A stretch of DNA of 64,000 nt from JBJHDF01 sp050486405 (GCA_050486405.1 JBJHDF010000003.1:62001-126000); one strand, 5' to 3'; shown: positions 19,254 through 27,868, numbered from the stretch's first letter. Notes: a model not told the origin generated them from the letters alone. A program made the numbers and translations.

Positions 19254-19334
19254 ACAGGGGTGTGAGACCGTCGCGCGCGGGAAGCGCGTGTAGAGCTTAC
19301 AGGGATGTATTCACAGCGTGTCTCACACCCCTGT
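19254..19334. repeat. Interspersed palindromic repeat, copy 3 (inverted)
   Basis: Arms ACAGGGGTGTGAGAC (19254-19268) and GTCTCACACCCCTGT (19320-19334) are perfect inverted repeats. On the opposite strand the centre reads GAGACACGCTGTGAATACAT, CCCTGTAAGCTC, then GACGGTCTC, the same consensus as copies 1 and 2. It sits 50 bp from the dps stop and could act as its terminator. Confidence 0.8.
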
Positions 19335-19384
19335 ACCGCAAGCCCGCACCCATCTCCCTAACGAAGCCCAAAACCCGCGGCCGA

Positions 19385-19855
19385 CTACTTATCCAGCAAA
19401 CTCCGTAGCATCCACGCGGTCTTCTCGTGTAACTGAATACGCTGGGTCAGCAGATCGGCGCTGGCTTCGTCGTTGGCGGCGTCCGCTACCGGAAACAGGG
19501 AGCGGGCGGTTCTGACAACGGCTTCGTGTCCTTCCACCAACTGCCGCACCATATCTTCCGCCGCCGGCACGCCCTCTTCTTCCTTGATACTGCTGAGTTT
19601 CACAAACTGACTGTAGGTGCCGGGAGCGGGAAAACCGATGGCGCGAATGCGCTCGGCAATCACATCGACGGCTTCCGCCAACTCGACGTAATGTTCTTCG
19701 AACATCAGGTGCAGGGTCTGGAACATGGGGCCGGTAACGTTCCAGTGAAAATTGTGTGTTTTCAGATACAGGGTGTAACTGTCAGCCAACAACCGGGACA
19801 GACCTTCGGCAATTTTTTCCCGATCGGCTTTGCTGATCCCAATATCGATTTCCAT
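19385..19855 (-). CDS. dps: DNA starvation/stationary phase protection protein
   Basis: Ferritin-like dodecamer that oxidises and stores iron. 156 residues. THNFHWNVTGPMF and HLMFEEHYVELAEAVDVIAERI carry the ferroxidase ligands (H, H, D, E) shared between subunits. The start is ATG at 19855 with AGAGGAGG upstream. The N-terminal tail is short with few lysines, so DNA binding may be weak. A near-perfect 18-bp palindrome lies about 30 bp upstream of the start. Confidence 0.95.
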   Translation of the reverse strand: MEIDIGISKADREKIAEGLSRLLADSYTLYLKTHNFHWNVTGPMFQTLHLMFEEHYVELAEAVDVIAERIRAIGFPAPGTYSQFVKLSSIKEEEGVPAAEDMVRQLVEGHEAVVRTARSLFPVADAANDEASADLLTQRIQLHEKTAWMLRSLLDK

Positions 19856-19883
19856 GATTGCCTCCTCTTTGATGACTATTTGT

Positions 19884-19901
19884 ACACTGTGGCCTCAGTG
19901 T
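19884..19901. promoter_or_regulatory. Palindrome upstream of dps, candidate operator
   Basis: ACACTGTGGCCTCAGTGT is symmetric at 16 of 18 positions and lies 29 bp upstream of the dps start codon. It does not match the OxyR or Fur consensus. An operator role is inferred from symmetry and position only. Confidence 0.35.
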
Positions 19902-19983
19902 AACATTTTCCACAGACTCTGTCCGGCACTGCGGAACTATCAAAGCCATAGCAATGCGCTATAGCTGACCCTCCTTGCTGTTT

Positions 19984-22152
19984 CTAGTCATCATCGGGAT
20001 CGCTATCGCGCTTATCCTTACGCTTTTCCTTATCAGTTTCGTCATCGAGAGGGAACAGGGGTTCTTCGGCATCCCCCATACTGTCAGTTGTGTCATCACT
20101 TTCATCATCGTCGTGATAAAACTGCTCCGCCACCTCCTTGCTGGCGTTTTCCAGTTCCCGCCCCCAGTCATCGTCTGCATCGTCGTCCGGAGTTTCTGTC
20201 ACCTCTTCATCGACTTCGTCCGGCAAGTGCTCTTCGGCTATGTCATCCATAGCCATAGGTACCACCGTACCGGAGCCCTCGTCTTCGTCCTCTTCCACGT
20301 CGCCATTTGCCAGCCGCTGTTCGCGACTGGCAAGTGCCCAGCGGTAAACCGCATAGATTCCCAGTAACAGCAGTAGATTGCCGAATATCAACCCTAGATA
20401 CAGAGGCCAGCTGCGACGGGGTGGTTGTTCCTCGACAACCGGATCAACAATTTCGGTTGCCGCCGGTTCTACTTCTGTCGGCTCGACCTCGCTATCCACC
20501 ACGGCGTCCGGATCGTCACCGGCACGCAGCGCCGCCAGCTGTTGTTCCAGCGCCACCAATTCCGGATCCCGGGGTTCTCCGTCGCCGGGCTCTGGAAAGG
20601 TGAAATGCAGCGGCTGCAACACCTGGGTGTGCCGGCTGCCACCGGACAAACGAAACTGAAAGTGAACCTCCATGCTGTAGCGAGCCGGCGCGCGGGGCGT
20701 AAACTCCAGGTGCCAGCGGTTGCCCTCGCGCCGCATATTGCGCACAGCGTTGAAACCGTCAGAGCCGCGGATATTGGCAATCACCAAAGCGTCTTCGCCC
20801 AGCGCCGCTTCGGGCGGAGCGGTTACCTGCAACCGGTAACGGGTACTGCCGTTGTCCCGATGTCGGGTCAACGACTGGCTCAATTGCGAATGCACGTTGA
20901 TGCTGTGTCGGTACTCGCGCTGGAAAGTCTTGCCGTCCACGCGCAGTTGCAGCCAGTGCACACCCTCGCGCACCAACCCCGGCAGCAACTGACTATAGCG
21001 GCCATCGGGGGATGGCCCCACCGGTACGGGCCTCTCGGTCCACAGATCACTGCCATCGGGCTGGACCACTTGCACCGAAGGTGACAGCAGACGCAGAAAG
21101 TCTGGTTCCACCACCGGCACGCCGTCTTCCATCAAGGCAAAGGCAAGCGTCAGTGGCGAGGCCAGAGCAAGATTGTTGGGCAGTGGCGCCACCTGCAACT
21201 GCAGATTGCTCACCACAGTCACGCGACTGCCGGGCAGAAGATCGGCCTCAAGCGTCCAGAGGCCAAATTCAGGATCGGCGACCGTCACCAGATCGTAGGC
21301 CGCAGCCCGGTGCCAGTTGATCCCATCGGCGGTGCGGTTGTGCTCATAGTCGGCGCCGGACGGCGAGATCAGGCGGGTGGGCCTGGCCGAACCGCGAAAC
21401 ACCAGGGCCGTGAATTCCTCGACACTGTCATCCACCAAAAACTGATTGCCAACAATGGGCAATCGCTCGCTGGGCAATACCTGATCGAAGATACGCAAAA
21501 AAATGCCCATCAGTTCATCGGCAGTTTCGGCGACTTCGTACACACCGTCGGTAGCCAGTGCCATGTCCCGCATCAAGTCGTGATCGGCCAAGCGGGATAG
21601 GGCTATGGTGTGAATCCGGTAGCCGGCGTCCCGCAACTCGGGCAACAGTTCGTTGAGCACCCGCTGGCGCTCGCGACGATTGATGTCCATGTCATCCGAG
21701 ATGTCCACCACGCCGTCGGTGAGCATTATGATATGGGGCGGGTTGTCCGGCGACACGCGGTCCGCGTCGAAGGCCGCTGCCGCCAGCGCCGCGCCAATAT
21801 CGGTATAAGGCTCCCGGGAGTGAATGCCGTCGACGGCTCTGCCGGCCTGCAGACGCCAGACATTGTCCACCTCGGCGTGCGCCACAACATTGCGTACATG
21901 CTCACCGAAAGTCCACAGGCCGGCACGACTACCTTCGGGGAGTAACTGCACCACCAGTTCGGTGGCGGGGCGACGCAGGTTGTCGGGGTCGGTGTGGCGC
22001 ATGCTGCCGGATACGTCAATCAGCAAGCGCATGTCCGTAGCGCCCGCCAGGGCCGGGGCGCTGACAGCACCGAACAGCACCAGCAAGCACACCTGCGCCA
22101 ATCCGCGCAGCAGCACCGGTGCTCGAGAACCGCTTGGGAAAAGTGTGGGCAT
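19984..22152 (-). CDS. VWA-domain membrane protein (TIGR03503-like)
   Basis: 722 residues. A signal peptide (about 1-36) is followed by a von Willebrand A domain whose metal site starts LLIDVSGSM (DxSxS) and continues with MLTDGVVD. A beta-rich periplasmic region leads to one membrane helix near residue 600 (LYLGLIFGNLLLLLGIYAVY) and a very acidic cytoplasmic tail ending SDPDDD. The N-terminal half resembles the uncharacterised TIGR03503 family. The 127-residue membrane protein just upstream is probably co-transcribed. Function unknown; protein-protein interaction is likely. Confidence 0.75.
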   Translation of the reverse strand: MPTLFPSGSRAPVLLRGLAQVCLLVLFGAVSAPALAGATDMRLLIDVSGSMRHTDPDNLRRPATELVVQLLPEGSRAGLWTFGEHVRNVVAHAEVDNVWRLQAGRAVDGIHSREPYTDIGAALAAAAFDADRVSPDNPPHIIMLTDGVVDISDDMDINRRERQRVLNELLPELRDAGYRIHTIALSRLADHDLMRDMALATDGVYEVAETADELMGIFLRIFDQVLPSERLPIVGNQFLVDDSVEEFTALVFRGSARPTRLISPSGADYEHNRTADGINWHRAAAYDLVTVADPEFGLWTLEADLLPGSRVTVVSNLQLQVAPLPNNLALASPLTLAFALMEDGVPVVEPDFLRLLSPSVQVVQPDGSDLWTERPVPVGPSPDGRYSQLLPGLVREGVHWLQLRVDGKTFQREYRHSINVHSQLSQSLTRHRDNGSTRYRLQVTAPPEAALGEDALVIANIRGSDGFNAVRNMRREGNRWHLEFTPRAPARYSMEVHFQFRLSGGSRHTQVLQPLHFTFPEPGDGEPRDPELVALEQQLAALRAGDDPDAVVDSEVEPTEVEPAATEIVDPVVEEQPPRRSWPLYLGLIFGNLLLLLGIYAVYRWALASREQRLANGDVEEDEDEGSGTVVPMAMDDIAEEHLPDEVDEEVTETPDDDADDDWGRELENASKEVAEQFYHDDDESDDTTDSMGDAEEPLFPLDDETDKEKRKDKRDSDPDDD

Positions 22153-22198
22153 TGGCCTGTCCGTATACCCGTGGGTGTACTGACAGTTATAGCAGGCG

Positions 22199-22582
22199 TC
22201 AGCGCTTTCCGCCCGCCTCGGGGTTGTGGTAGGCGTCCAGACCCTCGGAATCCGGGTGGTAGGTGACCGGTTTGCGGGTCATGATCTGATAAAAGAGCGA
22301 CAACATCAGTGCCAGCAGCCAAACCCCCAGCATTACGAACAGAATGCGCACGACATTGCTTTCGCTCTCCGCCAGCGGGTCCAGCACGAGAATAAACAGT
22401 GCCGGGGCCATGGTGAAAGTTTCGGGATCCGTGGCAAAGGGCGTCAGCATCAGCACGGCGTAGGTCACCAGCACCAGATGGCGCCACTCGCGACTACGGC
22501 GGCGCACCAGGCGCCAGAGCGCCAGCCCCAGGCCCAGCGTACCCAGCAGGTATAACCCCCAGGCGGTGTAGTAGTAATCCAT
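22199..22582 (-). CDS. Small inner membrane protein, hypothetical
   Basis: 127 residues with an N-terminal helix (YLLGTLGLGLALWRL), a second hydrophobic stretch (LVLVTYAVLMLTPF), one near residue 60 (APALFILVLDPLA) and a third helix (ILFVMLGVWLLALMLSLFY). The tail is polar and ends PEAGGKR. It precedes the VWA protein by 46 bp on the same strand, suggesting a common role. No family name recognised. Confidence 0.6.
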   Translation of the reverse strand: MDYYYTAWGLYLLGTLGLGLALWRLVRRRSREWRHLVLVTYAVLMLTPFATDPETFTMAPALFILVLDPLAESESNVVRILFVMLGVWLLALMLSLFYQIMTRKPVTYHPDSEGLDAYHNPEAGGKR

Positions 22583-22619
22583 AGTGCTCCTCGCACTTGC
22601 GCCGATCGTCGTGTCGGGC

Positions 22620-23063
22620 TCAGTTTACCCAGTGGACAATATAATCTTCCAGCGCCTCTTCAGCGACACCCGCGCCGCTGACTGCCCGGCCGCGCACCGA
22701 CACGCCGGCCCGGTGCACCGATTCCGGGTCGCCGGTCAGCAGTGGATGCCAGACCGGCAGCGGCCGGCTTTCCGCCAGCAGTCGATAGGCGCAGGTGGCC
22801 GGCAGCCAGTGAAAATTTGCCACATCCTCCGCCCTCAGCGCCAGGCAATCCGGCACCCGCTGCTGGCGCTGCGGGTAATCGGTGCAGCGGCAGGCCTCCA
22901 GATCCAGCAGTGTACAGGCCACGGCTGTGTAATACACCTGCCCCGTGTCCTCGTCCTCCAGCTTGTTCAGACAGCACTTGCCGCAGCCGTCACAGAGGGA
23001 CTCCCACTCGGCGGGCGTCATGTCGTGGAGTTTTTTCTCCTGCCAGAATACCCGCGCCGCCAT
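22620..23063 (-). CDS. ycgN: YcgN family cysteine-cluster protein (UPF0260)
   Basis: 147 residues. Cysteine motifs CDGCGKCCLNK, CTLLDLEACRCTDYPQR and DCLALR define the family and suggest an Fe-S or zinc cluster. The partner YcgL lies 8 bp upstream on the same strand, as in many gammaproteobacteria. Biochemical function is not established. Confidence 0.9.
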   Translation of the reverse strand: MAARVFWQEKKLHDMTPAEWESLCDGCGKCCLNKLEDEDTGQVYYTAVACTLLDLEACRCTDYPQRQQRVPDCLALRAEDVANFHWLPATCAYRLLAESRPLPVWHPLLTGDPESVHRAGVSVRGRAVSGAGVAEEALEDYIVHWVN

Positions 23064-23071
23064 GGTCTGCT

Positions 23072-23359
23072 CTACAGTTTGCTGTTGTGCGCCTGCACGG
23101 CCTGTTGCTCCGCCATGCCGTCGGGCAGCGGCGGCAGCTGCAGGAAATAACCGGAATCCTCCAGCTTCTCCAGTACCGCCGCGGCGGACACCCGAGCCAG
23201 TTTACGCTCCGGCGCCAAGGCCAGCACCATGGCCGGCTCGGGTTTGCCAAACCGTTGCAGCAATTCCTCGGGCACCCGCTCCAGCCCCTCGGACTTTTTC
23301 ACATACAGGTACATGCCTTCGGTTTTCGGGCTGCGGTAGATCTGACACAGGGTACTCAC
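23072..23359 (-). CDS. ycgL: YcgL domain protein
   Basis: 95 residues. The N-terminus MSTLCQIYRSPKTEGMYLYV and the segment LLQRFGKPEPAMVLAL are typical of the YcgL fold. Start is GTG at 23359, overlapping the rnd stop in GTGA, so it is translationally coupled to rnd. Function unknown; the link to rnd is conserved in Pseudomonas-type genomes. Confidence 0.9.
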   Translation of the reverse strand: MSTLCQIYRSPKTEGMYLYVKKSEGLERVPEELLQRFGKPEPAMVLALAPERKLARVSAAAVLEKLEDSGYFLQLPPLPDGMAEQQAVQAHNSKL

Positions 23360-24522
23360 TGATGCTGCTCTCCCGCCTCTGTATTGGACACAATTTGCGC
23401 GGCGCGTTGCGCCAGGCGCTCACCCACCAGCTCGTGGCGCCAGCCGCTGGCCAGACGCGCTGGCAACAGCAACTCGCGCCCCTCGATCAGCGCGCGCACA
23501 ATGAATTCATAGTCTTTTTTTCGCGCCAACAGTTCCGGCGGCAAGCGCAGACTCTGGGCGCGGCCGCGCACATAGTTTTTCAACTGCTTCAGCACATCGC
23601 ACTGGTCCCGGGTGAGCGGCGGCGGCAAGAGCTCGGGCCACTGCGCCGGATCGCTGGCCAGGGTGTCGGTTACCAGGGCCAACAGTGCTTGACCGTCTTC
23701 CTCCAGGGTGCGATGAGCAATGCCCGGCACCTTGGCCAGAGCGTCGGCACTGGTGGGCACACGGCTGGCCAGTTCCCAGAGCACCGCCTCCTTGACCAAG
23801 CGGTTGCGCGGCAGGTTCCGGACCCTGGCCTGCTCCTCGCGCCAGCGGCACAGCGCGCGCAACACCGCCAACTCGCGCCGCTGCAGCTTCCAGGCACTGC
23901 CCACCTTGCGGTAGTACTCGTTCGGGTCCGCCTCGCGGCTGGCCTGCACCACCAGTTCGGCGCAGTCTTCGCGCACCCAGTGCAGGCGCTCTTCCGCCTT
24001 GAGCCGCTGCAGCAGCTTGCCGTAGATAATCAGCAGATGCGCCACATCCAGGGCAGCATATTTCTGCTGCGCCAGGCTCAGGGGGCGCTGCAGCCAGTCC
24101 GAGCGGGTTTCTCCCTTGGGAATATCGATGCCCAGGGTTTCCCGCGCCAGAGCGGCGTAACTCAGGGAAAACCCGTAGCCGCAAAACGCCGCCGCCAGTT
24201 GCGTGTCGAACAGCGGCGCGGGCAGCACGCCCATCAGCCGCTGGAGGACTTCCAGATCCTCTGAGCAGGCGTGCAACACTTTGGTGACCTTATCATCGCG
24301 CAGCAGGTCGGCCAGGGGCGACAGGTCTTCGATGGCCAGAGGGTCCACCAGATAGCAACCGCCGCCGTCGCCCACCTGAATCAGCCCGGCGATGGGGAAG
24401 AAAGTATTGGTGCGCACAAACTCGGTATCCAGGGCCACGGCGGCCTGCTGGCGCCAGCGCCGGCAAAGCGCCGCCAACTCGTCGCCGTCGGTGACGGCAA
24501 TGGGTTCCACAGGAATACTCAC
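23356..24522 (-). CDS. rnd: Ribonuclease D
   Basis: 3'-5' exoribonuclease maturing tRNA 3' ends. 388 residues. The DEDDy exonuclease domain (about 1-200) shows ALDTEFVRT (D, E), VLHACSEDLEVL (D) and YAALDVAHLL (Y, D). HRDC domains follow. Start is GTG at 24522, overlapping the recR stop by the 4 bases GTGA. Confidence 0.95.
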   Translation of the reverse strand: MSIPVEPIAVTDGDELAALCRRWRQQAAVALDTEFVRTNTFFPIAGLIQVGDGGGCYLVDPLAIEDLSPLADLLRDDKVTKVLHACSEDLEVLQRLMGVLPAPLFDTQLAAAFCGYGFSLSYAALARETLGIDIPKGETRSDWLQRPLSLAQQKYAALDVAHLLIIYGKLLQRLKAEERLHWVREDCAELVVQASREADPNEYYRKVGSAWKLQRRELAVLRALCRWREEQARVRNLPRNRLVKEAVLWELASRVPTSADALAKVPGIAHRTLEEDGQALLALVTDTLASDPAQWPELLPPPLTRDQCDVLKQLKNYVRGRAQSLRLPPELLARKKDYEFIVRALIEGRELLLPARLASGWRHELVGERLAQRAAQIVSNTEAGEQHQ

Positions 24523-25115
24523 AGCAGTTTCTGCCGGCCGGAGAAGGCGTGGGCCAGGGTGCCCCCGTCCACATATTCCAGTTCACCGCCCAGGGGCACA
24601 CCCTGGGCCAGGCGGGAGACGTCGATGCCCAGCGCCCGGGCGCGCTCGGCGATATAGTAGGCCGTGGCCTCACCCTCCACCGTGGAGTTGGTGGCGAGAA
24701 TCACCTCCCGGACCTCGCCCTCCTTGAGCAGGCCCACCAGTTGCTCGATGCCGATATCCTCCGGACCCAGGCCGTCGATGGGCGACAAGTGACCAAACAA
24801 CACAAAGTATTTGCCCTGATAGCCACCGGCCTGCTCGATGGCCAGCAGATCCGCCGGGGATTCCACCACGCACAGCAGGCTGTTGTCCCGGCGGGAATTG
24901 CCACAGATACTGCAAATTTCCTGCTCGGTGAGGTTCCGGCAGCGCGCGCAGTGGCCCACGGCGGCCACGGCGCCGTCGATGGCCGCGGCCAGGCGGGCGG
25001 CGCCCTGTCGGTCCCGCTCCAACAGTTGCAGGGCCATGCGCTGCGCGGACTTGGGGCCCACGCCGGGCAGACAGCGCAGCGCCGCCATCAACTCATCGAT
25101 CAAAGGGCTGAACAT
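24519..25115 (-). CDS. recR: Recombination mediator protein RecR
   Basis: Works with RecO and RecF to load RecA on gapped DNA. From the ATG at 25115 the protein has 198 residues, the usual length; the open frame to 25304 is antisense-like extension over ybaB. Domains in order: helix-hairpin-helix LRCLPGVGPKSAQRMA, zinc finger CARCRNLTEQEICSIC, Toprim (LCVVESPADLLAIE), Walker-B-like C-terminus. 10 bp below ybaB. Confidence 0.96.
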   Translation of the reverse strand: MFSPLIDELMAALRCLPGVGPKSAQRMALQLLERDRQGAARLAAAIDGAVAAVGHCARCRNLTEQEICSICGNSRRDNSLLCVVESPADLLAIEQAGGYQGKYFVLFGHLSPIDGLGPEDIGIEQLVGLLKEGEVREVILATNSTVEGEATAYYIAERARALGIDVSRLAQGVPLGGELEYVDGGTLAHAFSGRQKLL

Positions 25116-25125
25116 GGCGCTGCCA

Positions 25126-25446
25126 TCAAAACGGCATATTGAAGCCAGGGGGAATGGGCAGGCCGGCGGTGAGCGCCTGCATCTTCTCCCGGTTGCGGGA
25201 TTCCACTTTGCGCACCGCGTCGTTGACAGCGGCGGCCAGCAGATCTTCCAGCATCTCCTTGTCTTCACTGAGCAGACTTTCATCGATGCTGACCTGACGC
25301 ACATCGTGGCGACCCGTCATGATCACTTTGACCAGGCCGGCGCCGGATTCGCCGGTCACTTCCACATTGGCCAGTTCCGCCTGCATGCTCTGCATCTTTT
25401 CCTGCATCTGCTGGGCCTGTTTCATCAAATCACCAATACCGGCCAT
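25126..25446 (-). CDS. ybaB: Nucleoid-associated protein YbaB/EbfC
   Basis: Dimeric DNA-binding protein of 106 residues. The family core MKQAQQMQEKMQSMQAEL opens the protein; GLVKVIMTGRHDVRQV and LLAAAVNDAVRKVE follow. Lies between dnaX and recR in the widely conserved trio, 22 bp below the dnaX stop. Confidence 0.95.
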   Translation of the reverse strand: MAGIGDLMKQAQQMQEKMQSMQAELANVEVTGESGAGLVKVIMTGRHDVRQVSIDESLLSEDKEMLEDLLAAAVNDAVRKVESRNREKMQALTAGLPIPPGFNMPF

Positions 25447-25468
25447 TGCTATACCTCTGAGTTCAGAT

Positions 25469-27262
25469 TCATTGGGGGGTGGTGCCAGGCAGCACCGGCT
25501 CCACCGAGTCTTCGCTGACGCTGGCGGCCAGGTGCTCCTTCATCTCCTGCACCAGGGGATCCGCATCTATCGCGGCACGGGCGGCGGCCAGGTGCTCGCT
25601 GCGCTGCCGCGCCGCCCAGGCGGCGGGAGTTTCCGCCGACACCGGCCCCACGGCGATGGCAACCTTGACGGTTTGACCAAAGTAGTCGCCAAGACATTCC
25701 GCCAATCGTTGTTGATGGCCGGCATCGTACAGGGAGCTGTTGTTCTCATCCAGCACAAAATGGCACTGATTACCCTCCCGGGAGACCAGTACACAGTGGG
25801 CGGCAATGGCCTGCAGCATGCCATCCGCCCCCAGACCGCGGTAGATATCCAGCCATTTGTCCGGGCTCGCCTGCTCCAGGGCAATGGTTTCCGCCGGCGG
25901 CTTGATCGCCCCGGCGCTGGCAGCTTCAGGCTTTTTTGGGCTGACATTGCCCTCCGCGCTCGAAACCGACTGCGCCGCCGGCTGGGGCTCTGGTTCCGGT
26001 TCTGGTTTTGGCGGCGGTGCGGGTTCTGGCTGAGGCTCCAGCTTAGTCTCTGGTTGCGATGGCGGCGCCGCCTGCTGGGACTCGGGCTGGCCTGTAGCTA
26101 CCGGATTGGCCGACGGCGTGGATGGGCGCGGCGCGGCACCGCTGGCCGGCAGGCGCCCCCGAGGCAATTCCGCCACACCCTGGGGCTTGAAAGCCAGCAT
26201 ACGCAGCAGCGTCATTTCAAAACCGATGCGTGGGTCCGGCGCCAGGGGCAGATCGCGCCGTCCCAGCAGCGCCGTTTGATAGTAGAGCTGGATATCCTCC
26301 GCCGGCACCTGCCCCGCCAGTTGGAGAATGCGCTCCCGATCGCCGTAGCTGTTGTCCACCGCCTCGGGCAGCGCCTGGGCGATGGCAATCCGGTGTAGGA
26401 TGGACAACAGCTCCGCCAGGGCACCGGCAAAGTCCGGGGACTGTTCAGACATCTCATCCACCGCCGTCAATAGCGCCTGACCATTTTCCGCCACCAGCGC
26501 GTCGAGGAGTTGGTAAACCCGGCTCTGGTCGATAGTGCCCAGCATGGCGCTGACCTCGGCCTGGGTGAGCTTGCCGGAGCCGAAGGCGATAGCCTGATCC
26601 GTCAGGCTCAGGGCATCGCGCATACTGCCATCGGCGGCACGGCCCAGTTGCCACAGGGCGCTCTCCTCAAAGGGCACCATCTCCTTTTCCAGCACAAACT
26701 CCAGGTGCCGGACTATGCGTTCCGGCGGCATATTCTTCAGATTGAACTGCAGGCAGCGCGAAAGAATGGTCACCGGCAGCTTCTGCGGATCGGTGGTGGC
26801 CAGCAGAAATTTGACGTGAGGCGGCGGCTCCTCCAGGGTTTTCAGCAGCGCGTTGAAACTGTGCCCGGAGAGCATATGCACTTCGTCGATCAGGTAGACC
26901 TTGTAGCGACCCCGGGTAGGCGCGTACTGGACATTTTCCAGCAGCTCCCGGGTATCTTCCACCTTGGTGCGCGAGGCCGCATCCACCTCGATCAGATCCA
27001 CAAAGCGCCCCTCGGCGATCTCGACACAGGACGGGCACTGCCCGCAGGGCTCGGAACTGACCCCGGTTTCGCAATTGAGGCACTTGGCGAGAATCCGCGC
27101 AATGGTGGTCTTGCCCACCCCCCGGGTACCGGTAAACAGATAGGCGTGATGCAGCCGGTCGTGATCCAGGGCATTGATCAGCGCCTGCAGCACATGCTCC
27201 TGCCCCACCATCTCCCGAAAGGAGCGCGGACGCCATTTGCGTGCCAGAACTTGGTAGGTCAT
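25469..27262 (-). CDS. dnaX: DNA polymerase III subunits tau and gamma
   Basis: Clamp-loader ATPase. The full frame (tau) is 597 residues. Walker A is GTRGVGKTTIAR, the zinc site CLNCETGVSSEPCGQCPSC, Walker B LIDEVHMLS, and the arginine-finger region TILSRCLQF. A proline/glutamate-rich linker (about 370-450) precedes the DnaB/alpha-binding C-terminal domain. Within the linker, codons 443-444 (AAA AAG after CCA) form the slippery heptamer A AAA AAG; a -1 shift gives a 445-residue gamma form. First gene of the dnaX-ybaB-recR-rnd-ycgL-ycgN run. Confidence 0.97.
   Translation of the reverse strand: MTYQVLARKWRPRSFREMVGQEHVLQALINALDHDRLHHAYLFTGTRGVGKTTIARILAKCLNCETGVSSEPCGQCPSCVEIAEGRFVDLIEVDAASRTKVEDTRELLENVQYAPTRGRYKVYLIDEVHMLSGHSFNALLKTLEEPPPHVKFLLATTDPQKLPVTILSRCLQFNLKNMPPERIVRHLEFVLEKEMVPFEESALWQLGRAADGSMRDALSLTDQAIAFGSGKLTQAEVSAMLGTIDQSRVYQLLDALVAENGQALLTAVDEMSEQSPDFAGALAELLSILHRIAIAQALPEAVDNSYGDRERILQLAGQVPAEDIQLYYQTALLGRRDLPLAPDPRIGFEMTLLRMLAFKPQGVAELPRGRLPASGAAPRPSTPSANPVATGQPESQQAAPPSQPETKLEPQPEPAPPPKPEPEPEPQPAAQSVSSAEGNVSPKKPEAASAGAIKPPAETIALEQASPDKWLDIYRGLGADGMLQAIAAHCVLVSREGNQCHFVLDENNSSLYDAGHQQRLAECLGDYFGQTVKVAIAVGPVSAETPAAWAARQRSEHLAAARAAIDADPLVQEMKEHLAASVSEDSVEPVLPGTTPQ
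25892..25955 (-). promoter_or_regulatory. dnaX programmed -1 frameshift signal
   Basis: On the minus strand: a Shine-Dalgarno-like GGAGGG (25950-25955), 12 nt spacer, slippery A AAA AAG (25931-25937) in the correct frame, TGA in the -1 frame at 25926-25928, then a GC hairpin (25892-25916; CGCCGGGGC pairing with GCC-CCGGCG). These are the three parts of the E. coli dnaX signal in the same order. The hairpin spacer (14 nt) is longer than in E. coli. Confidence 0.75.
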
Positions 27263-27371
27263 GAGTTTCCCGTTCGATCAAACATGGGTGGGATTATGAA
27301 GGGAAAAGAGATTAGGGAAAAGGGAAAAGCGGATTTCACTACCGAAAGCTCTCAGGGCTATGGGGGGCTGC

Positions 27372-27648
27372 CTACCGAAGGCACCCCCGCGGCACAAGGA
27401 TGTGCCGCCCGCAGGCGCCAAAGGCGCCTGGCGCGAGCCGTTCAAAATCAAGCAAAACCACGCTTTTGCGCAGCATTTTGGCGGGCAACGTTCAGAAAAA
27501 TTCAGGAGGACACATCTACCGAAGGCACCATGCGGCACACGGACGTGCCGCCGCAGGCGCCGCTGGCGCCTGGCGCGAGCCGTTTAAAATCAAGCAAAAT
27601 CGCACTTTTGCGCAGTATTTTGAACGGCGACGTTAGAGAAAATTCAGG
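27372..27648. repeat. Tandem duplicated structured element
   Basis: Two direct copies of a roughly 140-bp unit (27372-27515 and 27516-27648) between dnaX and 4.5S RNA. Each unit carries three hairpins in the same order: GCGGCAC/GTGCCGC (27389-27408; 27532-27551), CAGGCGCC/GGCGCCTG (27412-27430; 27554-27572) and GCAAAA/TTTTGC (27452-27469; 27594-27611). Loops differ between copies while stems are kept. No open frame of known type. Confidence 0.8.
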
Positions 27649-27667
27649 AAGAATTTTCTCTAACACA

Positions 27668-27679
27668 GATTAAAAAGGA

Positions 27680-27682
<3 letters not shown>
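27668..27682 (-). terminator. Probable 3' end of the 4.5S RNA
   Basis: On the minus strand GGCTGCC is followed by TCCTTTTTAATC. The closing stem of the RNA runs directly into the T-run, which would make a Rho-independent end. Exact end inferred. Confidence 0.5.
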
Positions 27683-27788
<106 letters not shown>

Positions 27789-27832
27789 TTGCAGCTTGCG
27801 CGGGCAGAAAGGCCCCAGCGCAAGAGGGCCGC

Positions 27833-27861
27833 ATTATCCGGAGTTTGGCCGGCCTTTGCAA
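27833..27861 (-). promoter_or_regulatory. Promoter of 4.5S RNA
   Basis: Minus strand: TTGCAA (27856-27861), 17-bp spacer, GATAAT (27833-27838). The expected start lies about 40 nt before the mature 5' end, so a leader would be removed, as happens to E. coli 4.5S RNA. The leader can fold with the stem CTTGCG/CGCAAG. Confidence 0.55.
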
Positions 27862-27868
27862 TGCCCGC

